Notes: a model not told the origin generated them from the sequence alone. Counted from the stretch's first letter, positions 11,180 to 22,695 are shown. The stretch: 31,069 nt of DNA from Apostichopus parvimensis (GCA_000934455.1 KN884909.1:12657-43725); one strand, 5' to 3'. Numbers and translations: made by a program.

Positions 11180-11494
11180 NNNNNNNNNNNNNNNNNNNNN
11201 NNNNNNNNNNNNNNNNNNNNNNNNNNNNNNNNNNNNNNNNNNNNNNNNNNNNNNNNNNNNNNNNNNNNNNNNNNNNNNNNNNNNNNNNNNNNNNNNNNNN
11301 NNNNNNNNNNNNNNNNNNNNNNNNNNNNNNNNNNNNNNNNNNNNNNNNNNNNNNNNNNNNNNNNNNNNNNNNNNNNNNNNNNNNNNNNNNNNNNNNNNNN
11401 NNNNNNNNNNNNNNNNNNNNNNNNNNNNNNNNNNNNNNNNNNNNNNNNNNNNNNNNNNNNNNNNNNNNNNNNNNNNNNNNNNNNNNNNNNNNNN
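11180..11494. other. Assembly gap (315 Ns)
   Basis: Unresolved bases. Open frames reported across it are meaningless. Confidence 0.99.
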
Positions 11495-11553
11495 ATTTTC
11501 TTGAAAAACATAAAAATACTGTAATTGTGAAACAGAATGCACAGTAGATCCAT

Positions 11554-11559
11554 TTTATT
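11554..11559 (-). terminator. Candidate AATAAA polyadenylation signal for the minus-strand SDR gene
   Basis: The first AATAAA I found on the minus strand after the stop codon at 12014, about 455 bases downstream. Closer variant signals may be used instead. No transcript evidence is available. Confidence 0.3.
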
Positions 11560-11969
11560 TGACGATTGAGCTGATTTTTCGGTTTGCTTCCTCAGATCAA
11601 AGTCATGTGTCCTTCTACCTCACCGAAGTTTGGGCATCATGCACCCTTCATCCACCTCTGCCTAGGTGGTAGGATGACCAAGTGTTAAACAATCTTCCCC
11701 ATCAAGATTATTCAGTAATTTCTGTGGAAAAATACTTCCAACATAAAAGTTCAAAACTGACTGTGAAATTACAAAGCAAAGAATTTGTTGGCATACATGT
11801 GATTGGACGATTGAATGATCACATGATCATAGTCCTGCACTCTCCTTCTTCTTTACGTTCATAGACATTATTTCGCCGTTTCAACGATCCCGTTTCTCTG
11901 CCATGATTGAAAGCTTCATAATCACTTTGTATTAATATTTCCCTTGAACTCTGTTAGCAAGCCAGGAAA

Positions 11970-12023
11970 GATCAACTCTAGAGGAGAGATCAACTCTAGA
12001 GAACAGATCAACTCTAGAGGACA
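11970..12023. repeat. Three tandem 18-bp units overlapping the SDR stop codon
   Basis: Units at 11970-11987, 11988-12005 and 12006-12023 share GATCAACTCTAGAG followed by GAGA, AACA or GACA. The SDR stop codon TAG (12016-12014, minus) lies inside the third unit, so the last codons and the start of the 3' UTR belong to the array. Confidence 0.9.
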
Positions 12024-15000
12024 GATGAAACACTCAGAACAGAGCCACCAGACACCGGTAACACTTCTCCTGTTATAAACGAAGCATCATCAGATAGAAG
12101 AAATGCTGCCACAGCCCCACACTCTGCTGGATCTGCAGCTCTGAAAAAGGTAAAGATATGACACACAATCAAGAGCACCTGGTTTTGTTTCATTATTACA
12201 ATGATGATGAAACCAGTGGTCCCACCAAACCCTACCCCATGCACACCCCTTTGATCCCCTGGGCAAAGTCATCATGACTCTCTTTTCTTCACACCAGTAT
12301 AAAACAATATTGTAATGTTGCATTCTAGATCATGCAAATGAGATCAATTTTATTCTTGTCTATCTTCGAAATGGAGCAAATACTGGGTAATGAGGGAAAT
12401 TACTGGAAAAGAGCAATAAACATGTCAACAAGTTTATATGCAATAATGCTGCATCTATCTTCACTGTGTTTGATAAGATGTTTTATTGGTCAACATAGAC
12501 CAATCAGCATGAGGTAATTTGAATTTGAATGTTCACATGTATCATCATCAATTAGGTGTTATTGCTAAGTATAAAGTGTATCCAATCTTTCTTGGAATTC
12601 TTTTGTTTGAGTCCTCAGAAGGAATACAAAACAAGTGCAAGCATTCACACACCACAACATCTCACAGATTCATTCTGTTCTCTGCAAGGAATCGAAAAAC
12701 CTGCAAACAGAAATGATGCTGTCACAAAATTACAAATATCATGTAAATAAATATTACATAATTGTCAACTAGTTTGAAATGCTGACAAATTGTGTTGTAT
12801 GTTTTTCAAACTTTGTGGCAATTTTAGAGTAAGTTCGTGTGTCACGATAATGTCTATTTAACCCAAATTAACGTCCCCCACCCCCTAACCACTTATCCCA
12901 TTTACTCCTCCCCCTCGATCACCACTACTCAAATTATGAGGAAGTGTCTTTTGTTGATAAATATAGCATAGCGGTCCTTACAGCTAGCATACTGTAGCTG
13001 TAGCTCAGTACCATCATCAATTGATTTGTTTACCCAAGCTGTTTACTTTCCACCCAAAGGGAGAGGTGACTTCCTCTTTAATATAGAACTTATATAACTC
13101 TTCCCAATGTATGTGTAGGAAATACATAATAAAACATGAATTAGTTTACCTTCTCATAAATGAGTTGTTAACGACGACTGATGGCGGACTTGTTGCGTCA
13201 GGATAGAAAGTTTTATAGATCTGTTGGTGGAGTAGTTGTGTACTTTTGTTAACTTTATTTTAATGAAACCTACAGTTGATTCTGCTGGTAATAGCTATAC
13301 CTTTTTTTAATACACATTAAAAGCTACATTGTATTATTGATCCTTACCATGTTACATGATCATGCAATGTTAACTTTTTTAGAACCGTAATCATGAGAGA
13401 TGAGATATGAAAAATAGGACCCATTTGGCCATTTCATAGTCTAATACAGAAAACTTTGCGTCCCCATATGAAAAAATTAATTGATTGCACATCTCTCAAG
13501 TGTACACATTCTTGTAAAGGTCCTCATGTCATTTTGCTAGATCAAATCTAACAGATCATATTTTCCCTTATCTTCTTTAAATCCACTTATCTAAATAACC
13601 GTTTAGTATGTAGACACTGCAGGGTGTCAAACACATCAAAGCAAAAGTGCAGATGGACAAACAGACTGACAAACAACCACATTTAATTACTGCTTGTAGC
13701 TATGAGCAGGTATGACATGTTCAACATACAGTATATGCTTTCACCCTCAGGCTGAAATCTACATATGTGTGTGAATGTATAATTTAATGTGGTTTTAAGA
13801 AATAAATATTTGTGTCTACCATGTGAGGTGAGAGTAACCATCCTCCTCAGATTTGCACAAACAGGACAGACTTATGCAAATCCATACTGCTCCCACTTCC
13901 ACCCGCCCCCCCCCCACATACACCTTGTCCCACAAAATAATACTTAAAACACAATATGGGCTAGCTTGAAACAAGTTGAAAGTACCATAATGCTGTATGG
14001 AGTAAATGTTTTAAAGGCAATAGGTATTATTCCCAAATATGCTAGAACTTCAAATCATGGTCACCATTCATATTCATTCTCCAAGAAGATTACAGAACTG
14101 CTGAGCCCCCCCTCCTCCACCACCCCTTCCCCAGGCCAGTGAAAGGATTTTTTCTCAGACTGAAACATTTAACTGTTTTATTTAGCACTCAACAATGTCT
14201 AGGAATAAAGTGATGTAATCACATCTTCCATGTGATAGTTGTTTTGGAACTGTTAAACAAATTTGAGCACCCTAAGATTTGGGCAAATGTTCAAGACCTT
14301 TAATTTACTTTAATACACTGACAAGAAATTCATAAGAAAATAACAAGTGACTTACCCCTTCAAGAAATTCAGTGTTAATTGGCCCTGGAGCCATACAGTT
14401 GATTCTAATGTTATCTTTCGCCAGCACTGGAGCTAATACTTTGGTCAGGCCTGTTAGAACTGTCTTACTGACTGCATACGGCTGAACAAACTGTATAAAG
14501 AAAGGATATGACTAAATCAATTCATGAAATTTAGGAGGAAAAACAACCTCCGCGAAATAGAAGAAACTAAAGTCTTGTGTGTGCCCGTTCTATATATAGA
14601 AGTGAAGTAGTAGAGAATACTGAAACGCTCACCTTTATGAGCCTTATAATTCAAACGTGTATAGCTTGCAGAGCAGATCATGTAAGTATTAAAATATGGT
14701 ATTATTTCTAAATATGGTATTAATTATAAATATGGTATTAATTATAAATAGGTAGTCACCTTCTGTGATAAGATATTGAATGAAACCTGTCGGCCAGACT
14801 TCATTGTATGCATATCACACTCCAAATCCCAACCTTTTTCATGCCTAGAAAGTGGCCCATTTGGCATAATTAAGGCTGCAGCCCAAAACTGGCCGTTCTG
14901 GGTAGTAACACAGGTTTACCAGTTGAGCTACCAAACTGATCAGTTATATCCTTTCTCGAAACTTCATTTGCATTTTTTAGACCTTATAATTTTAGGTATG

Positions 15001-18000
15001 AATTCTCAGTGCACAGAAAGATGATGGTAGCTCCATTTAGATAGAACAAAGTGGTAATTTGGTAAAGTTTTTTTTTTTTAATTCTACAGAATCATGTTTC
15101 ACAAAGCAAAATTGAATAGTCTGTTTTCAAAAAAATGCTTCAGTCACATCCACAATGCAGGCAGTGGCCGAGCATCCATACAGTCAGGGGGGGCGGAAGC
15201 CCCCCCCCCTGACGGACTCAAATGGACTGCTGGCGCCCTTTTCAGCTCTTTACCACTTTTTACTTATTCGCGATTATTGAATTTTTTTTTGCGCTCTCAT
15301 CTACCTATTGACATTTGTTACATTTTGTTGGTGTAATTTGGCGATGACACGTATTTATTCTTCGTTTACCTGCAAATTAGCCAGGCCCGGAAAGGGTCAT
15401 TTCTGGCGATCTAGGGAGTATCTTTACTCAAAAAATTTCCGTACGCTACGCGCCAACCTGTGGTGGCGCTCTGCTAAGATAGTGTCGAAAGCGCCCCTAC
15501 TGACCATTCTCGCCCCTCCTGACCAATACCCCTAGCTCCGCCACTGAATGCAGGATAAATTTATCCTCATCCCTGCTCTCTCTCTCTCTCTTCCTCTGAA
15601 CTACCAAAGTTAACTACTCCGGGGTATAAATTTCCTTAATGTATTCTTTGGTACTCTTCTATGACAAGTTAATTACTCTAATTCTTACCATTCCAAAGGC
15701 ATCAGGATATAAGGCTGCTATCGTAGAATTGATGGCAATAGCACCACCACTGTACAAAAAAAACAGGGAAGAGAAACGGAAACAGAAACTTCTTAATAAG
15801 TGATATTCAGTAGCCAGGGTCAGAAACCTGTGGAGAATTGCACTACATCAACTGCATGGAAAATTGCTCTTTTTTTTTCCCCTTCCATTTTGTATTCAGT
15901 AATTTTTATATTTATTGTTACTAATAGTTGTTTGTTTCTTCCTCCAGGGTAAGGGAGGGGTGGGGAGGTAGTGAGTGAAGGTAGGGGGAGAACCGTTCTC
16001 TCCCCCAAACGAGTGGAACTATTGGTATAGATTTATCCAAGGATATGGTTTTGTCATAACCACATTTAAGTAAAACCTTTATTTGCTACCCCCTCCCCTT
16101 TCTCGCCACTCCACCTGTTACTGCTGAAACTTTGTTTCTTAAAGCCTTCGTGTGAAGACTCGTCTCATGCCAGTAATCTGACCTAGTTTCGAATGAGGTG
16201 TAACAGAAGTGTCAGACACCACCACTGATCCCAGAAAATACACACACAGCTTGCTACCGTCGGTAATTAGACACTAGTGTACAGCCAATACATACAGCTA
16301 CGGTCAATACCCACAACACAGTTTACATAGCAGCGATGGACATCTCAGGTCGAGATAAAAGATAACAAGGTATCATGTTTCATTACTGTCTGCATTTTGT
16401 AGCGACAAGAAGAAAATGTCATTTGCGAGCAACGGAAAGTTAACTTTTTCAGAGCGCGGCACACGGTTTGGGGCGAGTCTTCAATGCTTTTAAAGTATTA
16501 TAGTGTATGCATCAGTGAATGACAACACCAGACCACTTTATATATTAAAGGACATTGACATCATTTAATGCAAGGCCTTAAGTAAAGAAAAACTAAAAAA
16601 TCACGATGTTTGCAGTGATCCCATTTCCAAGATCTTAGAGAATATCATTTGAATTTCATTCCATGATCTTTTTGGAACCAGCAGGAAACAGCCTGTTAAA
16701 ACTTTTACCGCATGAAAACTGGTGTTTTCCTTCTACACTAAACGAAATCCCAAAAGAAATTCATTCTGAAGAATTCAAAAAATATTTACTGGCTGTGTAA
16801 AATATCTCACCCTTCTTTATTCATGTGCGGCACGGTTTCACGTATCATAAGAAAAGTCGACTTCACATTGACTTCGAATAACTGCGTGAAATGGGGAAAA
16901 AAATGGTAAATTATGTTAATACACTGCTTGTGGACAAGCAAATAAATGAAAGGACATTAGCATTGTCCCAAAAAGACTCTTGCCAGAGCAAAAGAAATAA
17001 AGACCAACAATGATTAGGTTATTCATGGCTCACATTTCTGCAAAACTTTACTGTCATATTCAAACCATTTACTTCAGTCTTCTTAAGTACCCAGGAAAAC
17101 ACATTTTTTTTAACTTTTAGTTATTGGTAACACTAACATTAGGATTGGTAACAGTACAAGAATTGTTTTGTTTCATAGTGGACTGTCAATGGTAATTTGA
17201 GGGGGACACTTTTAATTTTTACATTGACATTAAAAGCTAATGAACTTGTGGTGAAAAGTAAATAGAATCAAACAAATGCTCACTTTGTTAATGAGGTCAT
17301 TTAAAAACTCAAGTGAAGCTTATGGTTTTGCAAGCACCTTGCTGATTTTAAAAGTATAACAGACTCCAAGGGATATATCTCATGACATCCTAGAGGTTAA
17401 CAACCAACACTATGCTGCTACATTGACACTAGTAAAATTTGTCACTTTACACGTCTGCCTGAGAATAAGAAATATTTCAACTGACATTTCGAGTCTGGCA
17501 ATTATGACTATTATATGAGAGGTGTGGGTTTGGACTGGAATGGGTACCAGCTTGCAACTATTATTTATTTATTAATTAATAATTACACATTCAGAAAGTA
17601 ATGAGGAGCATTGTTCTTTCCAACACTTACAGCTTTTCTTTTCCAATGAATATTAAATAAGCTTGAAATGGCACTGTAAACAATCTGCAGATCTGTTAAT
17701 TAACTATAATTAATTATACTCATCACCACCAGGCAAACATCTGAAAACTTCATTATGCCTGAAATCAATTCAGTTTTGTGCACTTTCTCCTGTAATTGTG
17801 AAGCTTTTGAGCAGAAGAATATGATTTCACTCTGTGAAGGTAATTAAACCTTAGACAACTTGAGTAAAAACAATTAACTATGTAGAAATATATTATATAA
17901 ATTTATAAAATACATAAATATAGAGTTACATGTCCTTACTTTGTCCCATTCTTGTTCTTTAACCTGCAGTGGATGAAGAAAGGACAAAGAAAACGATCAT

Positions 18001-19875
18001 TTCGTTTTTAATAAATTTATTCCGTAAAAAGATTTACAGAAAGTCGACAGCCTCTTTTGAGCAAAACTTTAACATTTTTAAACCAGGCAACATGTCTTCT
18101 GCACCAGTGGCATAACACCGAGGTACATCTCGTACCTCACCAATTCTCACACCCCCCCCTCACACCCCTAATAACCCCCTATGGCATTTTTTGTACATCC
18201 CCAGCTTTCTAGCTACATCTACGATTTGCATATCGAAAAACGAACACAATTGCAAGGCAGTATGGGGACGACACAATGAGTACAATTACGATACCCATAA
18301 GTATTAGTACCGGTACAATGAGTACAAGGCTGTAAGCCTAACAACCAGTACTAAAACTTGTCCTAGTATCTACTATCTATGCTAGTGCTCCATGTTAATG
18401 CTCTTATTAGTACCATTGTGAGTACAAATCCATGAGTGTTACTAAGCTAGAACGCAAGCACACCTAGTACCAACCACTACAGACCCACTACAGTCTAGTA
18501 TTTTATACTATACCGAAGAACGGTTTGCAGAGAGGGAGGAGTGAAGGAACGGGGGATCAGAGGGCGGGTGGCATATGAGGCAGGTAGCTAGTGAATATGG
18601 ATTACTCGTATCCTCAACTCGTCATCATTGCATTAGTAATTAATATTTAACCCTACTATCAAATCACTTCACCGTATCAACAGTAGCCAAAGTAGTCTCA
18701 CTTCATGGTACATGCAAATCTGACGTACGTCCTACATGGTAACATCTTAAAAACTTCTGCTGACGGAATTTAACATATCGTAACATAAAAACTGACATAA
18801 ATTTTTCCAACCATAGACAGCAAAGTCTATCAAAATGCTATTTATGTATAAACTCACCAGCAGCATATCACCCTTAAAGGGATTGACTCCAGCACTCACA
18901 AACAGTACGTCAATAACACCATAAGTTTGAAGAGTCTATCGGAGGAAAGACATATTTGTTAATAGGAATTCAAGCAAGTTCTACCCTTTTATTGCTGTCT
19001 ACAACTTTTTCTGGGGTGCATCACGACCATCCTTCTCCATTACCCTATTTAACTATGATCTATGAACGATGCACCCCCAAATCCAACCACCTCCCCACGT
19101 CTTCCATCTTTCCTATATATAATTTATTAATTTCCCATTCCTGAATGGTTGGTTATAATTAATTGGTTGTATCTACCAACATTTCAATACAATACAATTT
19201 ACTTACAAAGTCAATTAATCTTTGTCTGTCTTCTTTCTTTGCTTGATGACATACCATCCCTGAAACTTCAAGTTTTTTTGCTCGAAGTTTTTCAACCGCA
19301 GCTTCAACTTTCTCTTTTCGTCGACTACTTAAGACCACCTTAGCTCCCTCTTGAGCTAACCGTTCTGCGACTGCTAGACCAATTCTTATACCAAAAAAAA
19401 AAAAAATTTACAAAGTATCGGTTATAACAAAAGGAACATGATCAAAAACATTTAAGATTCTATGGAAACAAATATTTACATACAAATAACATTCATGACA
19501 AAAATATCATAATATAAAGGAGAAATCAAAACTTAAATTTTATCAATTCACTTGAAATGAAGCCTCAATACTTAAAATGGAATTGCTACAAAGCAGAATT
19601 TATTAAAAAAGTGTACAGATATTAAAATAAATAAACAATGGATAGCAAACAGCCTGACACTGAGCATTACTACCAAAATTCAGAACTACAGATCAGTTGG
19701 TAGAGTACTGAAAGGATCTCTGAAGCCATTTTTTGCTGTTTTGATATAAAAAAAAAGCTAAAGTGTGATCTGCATGCACGAATACTCACCCAGCAGTCGA
19801 GGCTGTGCAAAGGGCAACTTTGCCATGAAATCTTCCATCTTTCTGAAAACCTTTTGATATGTAAGCAGATGCCAT
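12014..19875 (-). CDS. DHRS4-like short-chain dehydrogenase/reductase, nine coding exons
   Basis: Predicted NADP(H)-dependent carbonyl/retinal reductase of the DHRS4 (SDR25C) type, by family resemblance. Exons: 19875-19790, 19384-19207, 18935-18858, 17963-17940, 16881-16811, 15749-15689, 14481-14356, 13220-13150 and 12140-12014. All are GT-AG, phases agree, total 273 aa (human DHRS4 278). The Rossmann motif TASTAGIG (about residues 24-31) replaces TGxxxGIG. SSRRK after the second strand suits NADP(H). FVSAG stands where NNAG is usual. N127 (FEVNV), Y168 and K172 (YAVSK) fit the catalytic tetrad; the Ser position, 13 before Tyr, is Thr155 after Ser154. The C-terminal exon has SDDASFITGEV and GG, typical of the family. 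The ending SVL is not a canonical peroxisomal signal (human SRL). Exon 8 (residues 209-232) is the least certain; it was chosen for splice sites, phase and length. An acceptor TTTAACACAG two bases before the AACATGG start context points to an unlocated 5' UTR exon upstream. Confidence 0.9.
14692..14745. repeat. Three tandem 18-bp AT-rich units in SDR intron 6
   Basis: AAATATGGTATTAATTAT twice, preceded by one copy ending ATTTCT. Confidence 0.85.
14870..14950 (-). mobile_element. Possible tRNA-SINE remnant
   Basis: On the minus strand TTTGGTAGCTCAACTGGTAA (about 14941-14922) matches a tRNA D-arm/A box. No good B box follows at the expected distance, so this looks like a decayed SINE head rather than a tRNA gene. 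Confidence 0.4.
15162..15546. mobile_element. hAT-like MITE (385 bp) in SDR intron 6
   Basis: The left end CAGTGGCCGAGC pairs with the right end GCTCCGCCACTG (one mismatch). Farther in, partly matching segments are CAGTCAGGGGGGGCGG and the complement of CGCCCCTCCTGACC. Perfect 8-bp target duplications AATGCAGG occur at 15154-15161 and 15547-15554. The interior (AGGCCCGGAAAGGGTC and following) matches the complement of the element at 19995-20302, so they are one family in opposite orientation. It lies between SDR exons 6 and 7. Confidence 0.88.
15579..15591. repeat. Short (CT)n microsatellite
   Basis: Six to seven CT units just outside the MITE target duplication. Confidence 0.7.
17940..17963 (-). 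other. 24-bp micro-exon (exon 4) of the DHRS4-like gene
   Basis: Between acceptor CACTGCAG and donor GTAAGG lie eight codons, VKEQEWDK. They fill the exact gap between exon 3 (ending GDMLL) and exon 5 (starting LFEVNV). DHRS4 proteins have a similar T-E-E-x-W-D-K stretch here, and the phase is 0 on both sides. Confidence 0.85.
18090..18520. other. Unclassified stretch with recurrent GTAC motifs in SDR intron 3
   Basis: CAGTGGCATAACACC at about 18105 resembles a hAT MITE terminus (CAGTGGCG...). It is followed by a small hairpin GAGGTAC...GTACCTC and repeated GAGTACAA/TAGTACC words. No matching right end or target duplication was found, so element status is unproven. Confidence 0.3.
19685..19735 (+). 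mobile_element. Possible tRNA-SINE remnant in SDR intron 1
   Basis: ATCAGTTGGTAGAGTACTG resembles a tRNA A-box/D-arm region. The B box is missing, so it is not a functional tRNA gene by sequence. It lies between SDR exons 1 and 2. Confidence 0.35.
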
Positions 19876-19994
19876 GTTCTGTGTTAAATTAAGAGTTAAA
19901 GAAAATAATGTTGTTTTGATCCACTTGACATTGGTGAAGGAAGGTATAGTTCAAGTTAGAGAAATGATGAATCGAGATAGCCGTGCTAAACACC

Positions 19995-20302
19995 CAGGCG
20001 CGTAGCCAGGAATTTGCCAAGGGAGGGGGGAAACTGTAGGCAAATTATCAGACCCGTAGATTCGGCATTGCAAACTATCTAAGCGTAGCGCCACCATGAG
20101 TTGGCGCGAAACGTACAAGAAAATTTTGGCTGAACATGCCTCCCAGATCGCTGGGAATGGCACTTCCCAGGCCTGGTAAGTTGCATCTTAGCATTTTCTC
20201 TTTTGAATTTACTAGCGATATCATAAAAAAAAAAAAAAAAATTTAAATGCTCAAGGGGGGGCGGCTGCCCTCTTCGCCCCCCCCCCCTTGGCTACGCGCC
20301 TG
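19995..20302. mobile_element. hAT-like MITE (308 bp) 120 bp upstream of the SDR start codon
   Basis: The terminal inverted repeat CAGGCGCGTAGCCA is present at both ends. Perfect 8-bp target duplications TAAACACC lie at 19987-19994 and 20303-20310. The interior includes CTCCCAGATCGCTGGGAATG, homologous to the complement of the element at 15162-15546. An A-run (about 20225-20241) and G- and C-runs lie near the right end. It probably lies in a 5' UTR intron of the DHRS4-like gene, given the splice acceptor just before its ATG. Confidence 0.9.
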
Positions 20303-20509
20303 TAAACACCTGGTTCCTTGCCCTTTGTTTTGTCTTCACCAGCTCCTTTGTTCCCTCTTTTATCCATCACCTATATGCACACTACTAAATGCATATTCCT
20401 TTACATTTTCATTTATAAAAGCTTTTTCAGACTGTGACCTCAACTGTCCTGTGTAATATACAAGATGTGTTGTGTACTCACTTCAAGAAAATCCCATTAC
20501 TGTACCAAG

Positions 20510-20860
20510 TATCCACTTCATCTGGGCTTCACTTTTGGAGTTAAACAGAGTGTTACATAGTTTTCAAAGTTTGACAGCTGATGACTTCAAATGACCTTTG
20601 AGCTCCACAAAGAACAGCTCTGGGTTATTGCACCCAATCAGGTGGATACATATACCAAGTACAAAGTGCAAGTTACATTGGAACAGCAGATCAACACCAT
20701 ATTGCATGAAGTTCACCCAAGCTTCACTTTTGGAGTTATCATGTTAACAATGAAGTTTCCTTATCTCAAATGATTGAACTTCTTAGAGACACCAACCTTT
20801 TGTCAATTGCAATGATCGACCTACATGCAATGTATGAAGTTCCTCCGATGACCTGTGAAC
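20510..20860. repeat. Possible modular interspersed repeat
   Basis: GCTTCACTTTTGGAGTTA occurs twice (about 20526 and 20720), with TGACCTTTGAGCTCCAC and GATGACCTGTGAACATC between and after. The modules resemble those in RPSA intron 5 (3250-3445). Family unknown. Confidence 0.4.
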
Positions 20861-20995
20861 ATCAAAAAGGTTGTTATACATACATACGCACAATGCATAT
20901 GTAAGTTTAGTGGTTTTTCGTACTGGCGTGCCCTCCCAAAAGTATGATGACTCAGGGGAGAGAAGTTGCAAAGATAACGCAGAAACAAAAGATTA

Positions 20996-21071
20996 ACGGT
21001 TTACTTGGATAATTTAATAACTCAACTGGAGCAACGGTTTACTTGAATAAATTAACAACTCAACTGGAGCA
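20996..21071. repeat. Tandem duplication of a 38-bp unit
   Basis: Two adjacent copies (20996-21033 and 21034-21071) starting ACGGTTTACTTG and ending AACTCAACTGGAGCA, with three mismatches. Confidence 0.9.
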
Positions 21072-22605
21072 AACTAAATATAAAATATAAAACATGAGTC
21101 ACAAGCTCACTACACATATACGAATCAAACGTACTCACTCGCTCACAAGTGTTGGCCGGTCAACCATCCGTACTCACTGCCTCATTCATAAGCTCTCCCA
21201 AACGTTTTCAAACACAAGAAAGTTCTATCACACCACACTCACACCAGTTGCACGCACGCACCACAAACAGCGCGCCGCGCCCGATACGTTTGAAACCTCT
21301 GTTACATTAATTAAACAGCGATGCGTCGATACAAGCGCACCATAGCCTAACGCTACACTATATACATGTACGCCCACACAAGAATACGCCTATCATTACA
21401 ATCGCTCATTTACCCGTACATACATACTCTCACATACACATACACCATCACATGGTTTCCTTTGCCTTCAGCAAGGAATCCGAAGTTATAAGGCAGCAAG
21501 TTTTGAAACTTGCTGGTCATTTTAAATTAAGTTAGAAACTATGAATCCTATCGTCAGGTAGTATAAGGAAGCACTCTCAAATGTTTAACCAACAAATAGG
21601 CCAATGTTCTAGTGCATTAAACTGATTTTGGGGGAATTTAATGTGCTAGTCCTTATTTCATCCATCTTCAGCAAAAAAAAACCAGCTTATGTATTAAGGT
21701 GATGAGGCAAACAACCACAAACTTGCCCTGTCACCATTATGTCAAACAGTATGACAGTAACCTATAACATCTTGTAGAAAGCCATTAAACATAGTCACAG
21801 TACATCAGATGAGCTAAGCTCCGGCCCAAGAATGCCCATGTCCCTAAAAATGTGCATCTAATTGTCCATTCTTCCTCTCCTCCCCCAAACCAGCTCCTTC
21901 TTAATGAGTCATTCTGCATGTGTAGGTAGGTGGGGCCATTCCAAATTGTGACATGTTTTCAAGAATTTGCACACAACCTAAAAGTGTGCAATGAAGAATA
22001 CAAAATAGGTCATGCCTAGGCCTACTATAATCTATGCTGTAAAAGATGTGGATAGGAAAACCAGCATGCACCATTACAACTGACTAGGCTATAGCCTACA
22101 GATAAGCTAGACCTCATTCAATTCGGGAAAGCGGCCTGATCAATATCTTACTTCTTAGCAGAAGTTTTCAATTAATACAATCAAATGCCTGGTACCTTCT
22201 GAAATGATTACTAAGGGAACTTAATTACCAACACTATCTATTACAGTAGCATGGGATACTGTTGATGACAAAAAATCTAGCATTGTAATTTGTTACCCTA
22301 ACTTAGGCTATTGTGATGAACCATAACAAGTGTTGTGAGCATGCTAGTTTACTTTGGCTTGTGATCATCCAGGGCTGCTCGTAATCTTGAGTCTCACTGA
22401 GTTCGGCCAGGCATCTTCGATTAAGGCAGAAACTGATAGACGACTAATTATAATCCATAAATAACATATACTTAAACATGATTCCTTCTGAGATAAGGCC
22501 GATATCTCAATTACTGTTTCAAGTGTTTGCCTTTCAAAGGTCGAACTAGCAGTTGTATTACTATTAATAGAAGTAGGCCAAAACTAATTTTGGTAGCATA
22601 GGCTA

Positions 22606-22695
22606 ACTACTACTACTAGTAGTAGTACTAGTAGTACAGTAGTAATACAAACTGTTAGTTCTAACTACTAGTACTAGGCCTATAGTACTACTAAC
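22606..22695. repeat. Triplet-rich TAC/AGT patch with inverted symmetry
   Basis: ACTACTACTACTAGTAGTAGT is followed by further CTAGTA words. CTA and TAG units are mutual complements, so the tract can fold into a hairpin. Confidence 0.8.

Noticed and set aside
11160-11553. Open frames spanning the N run.
   Set aside because: They exist only because Ns carry no stop codons.
12666-12700. 35-bp candidate exon 8 of the minus SDR gene (VFRFLAENRMNL).
   Set aside because: It has good splice sites and fitting phase, but yields a protein shorter than the family. The 71-bp segment at 13150-13220 restores the expected length and an Arg before AADPAEC.
21094-21345. 83-codon plus frame rich in Thr, His and Arg.
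   Set aside because: No domain, no splice context and no conserved start context. It lies in repetitive intergenic DNA.
21496-21513. Palindrome GCAAGTTTTGAAACTTGC.
   Set aside because: A single short hairpin with no associated element or gene; expected by chance at this scale.
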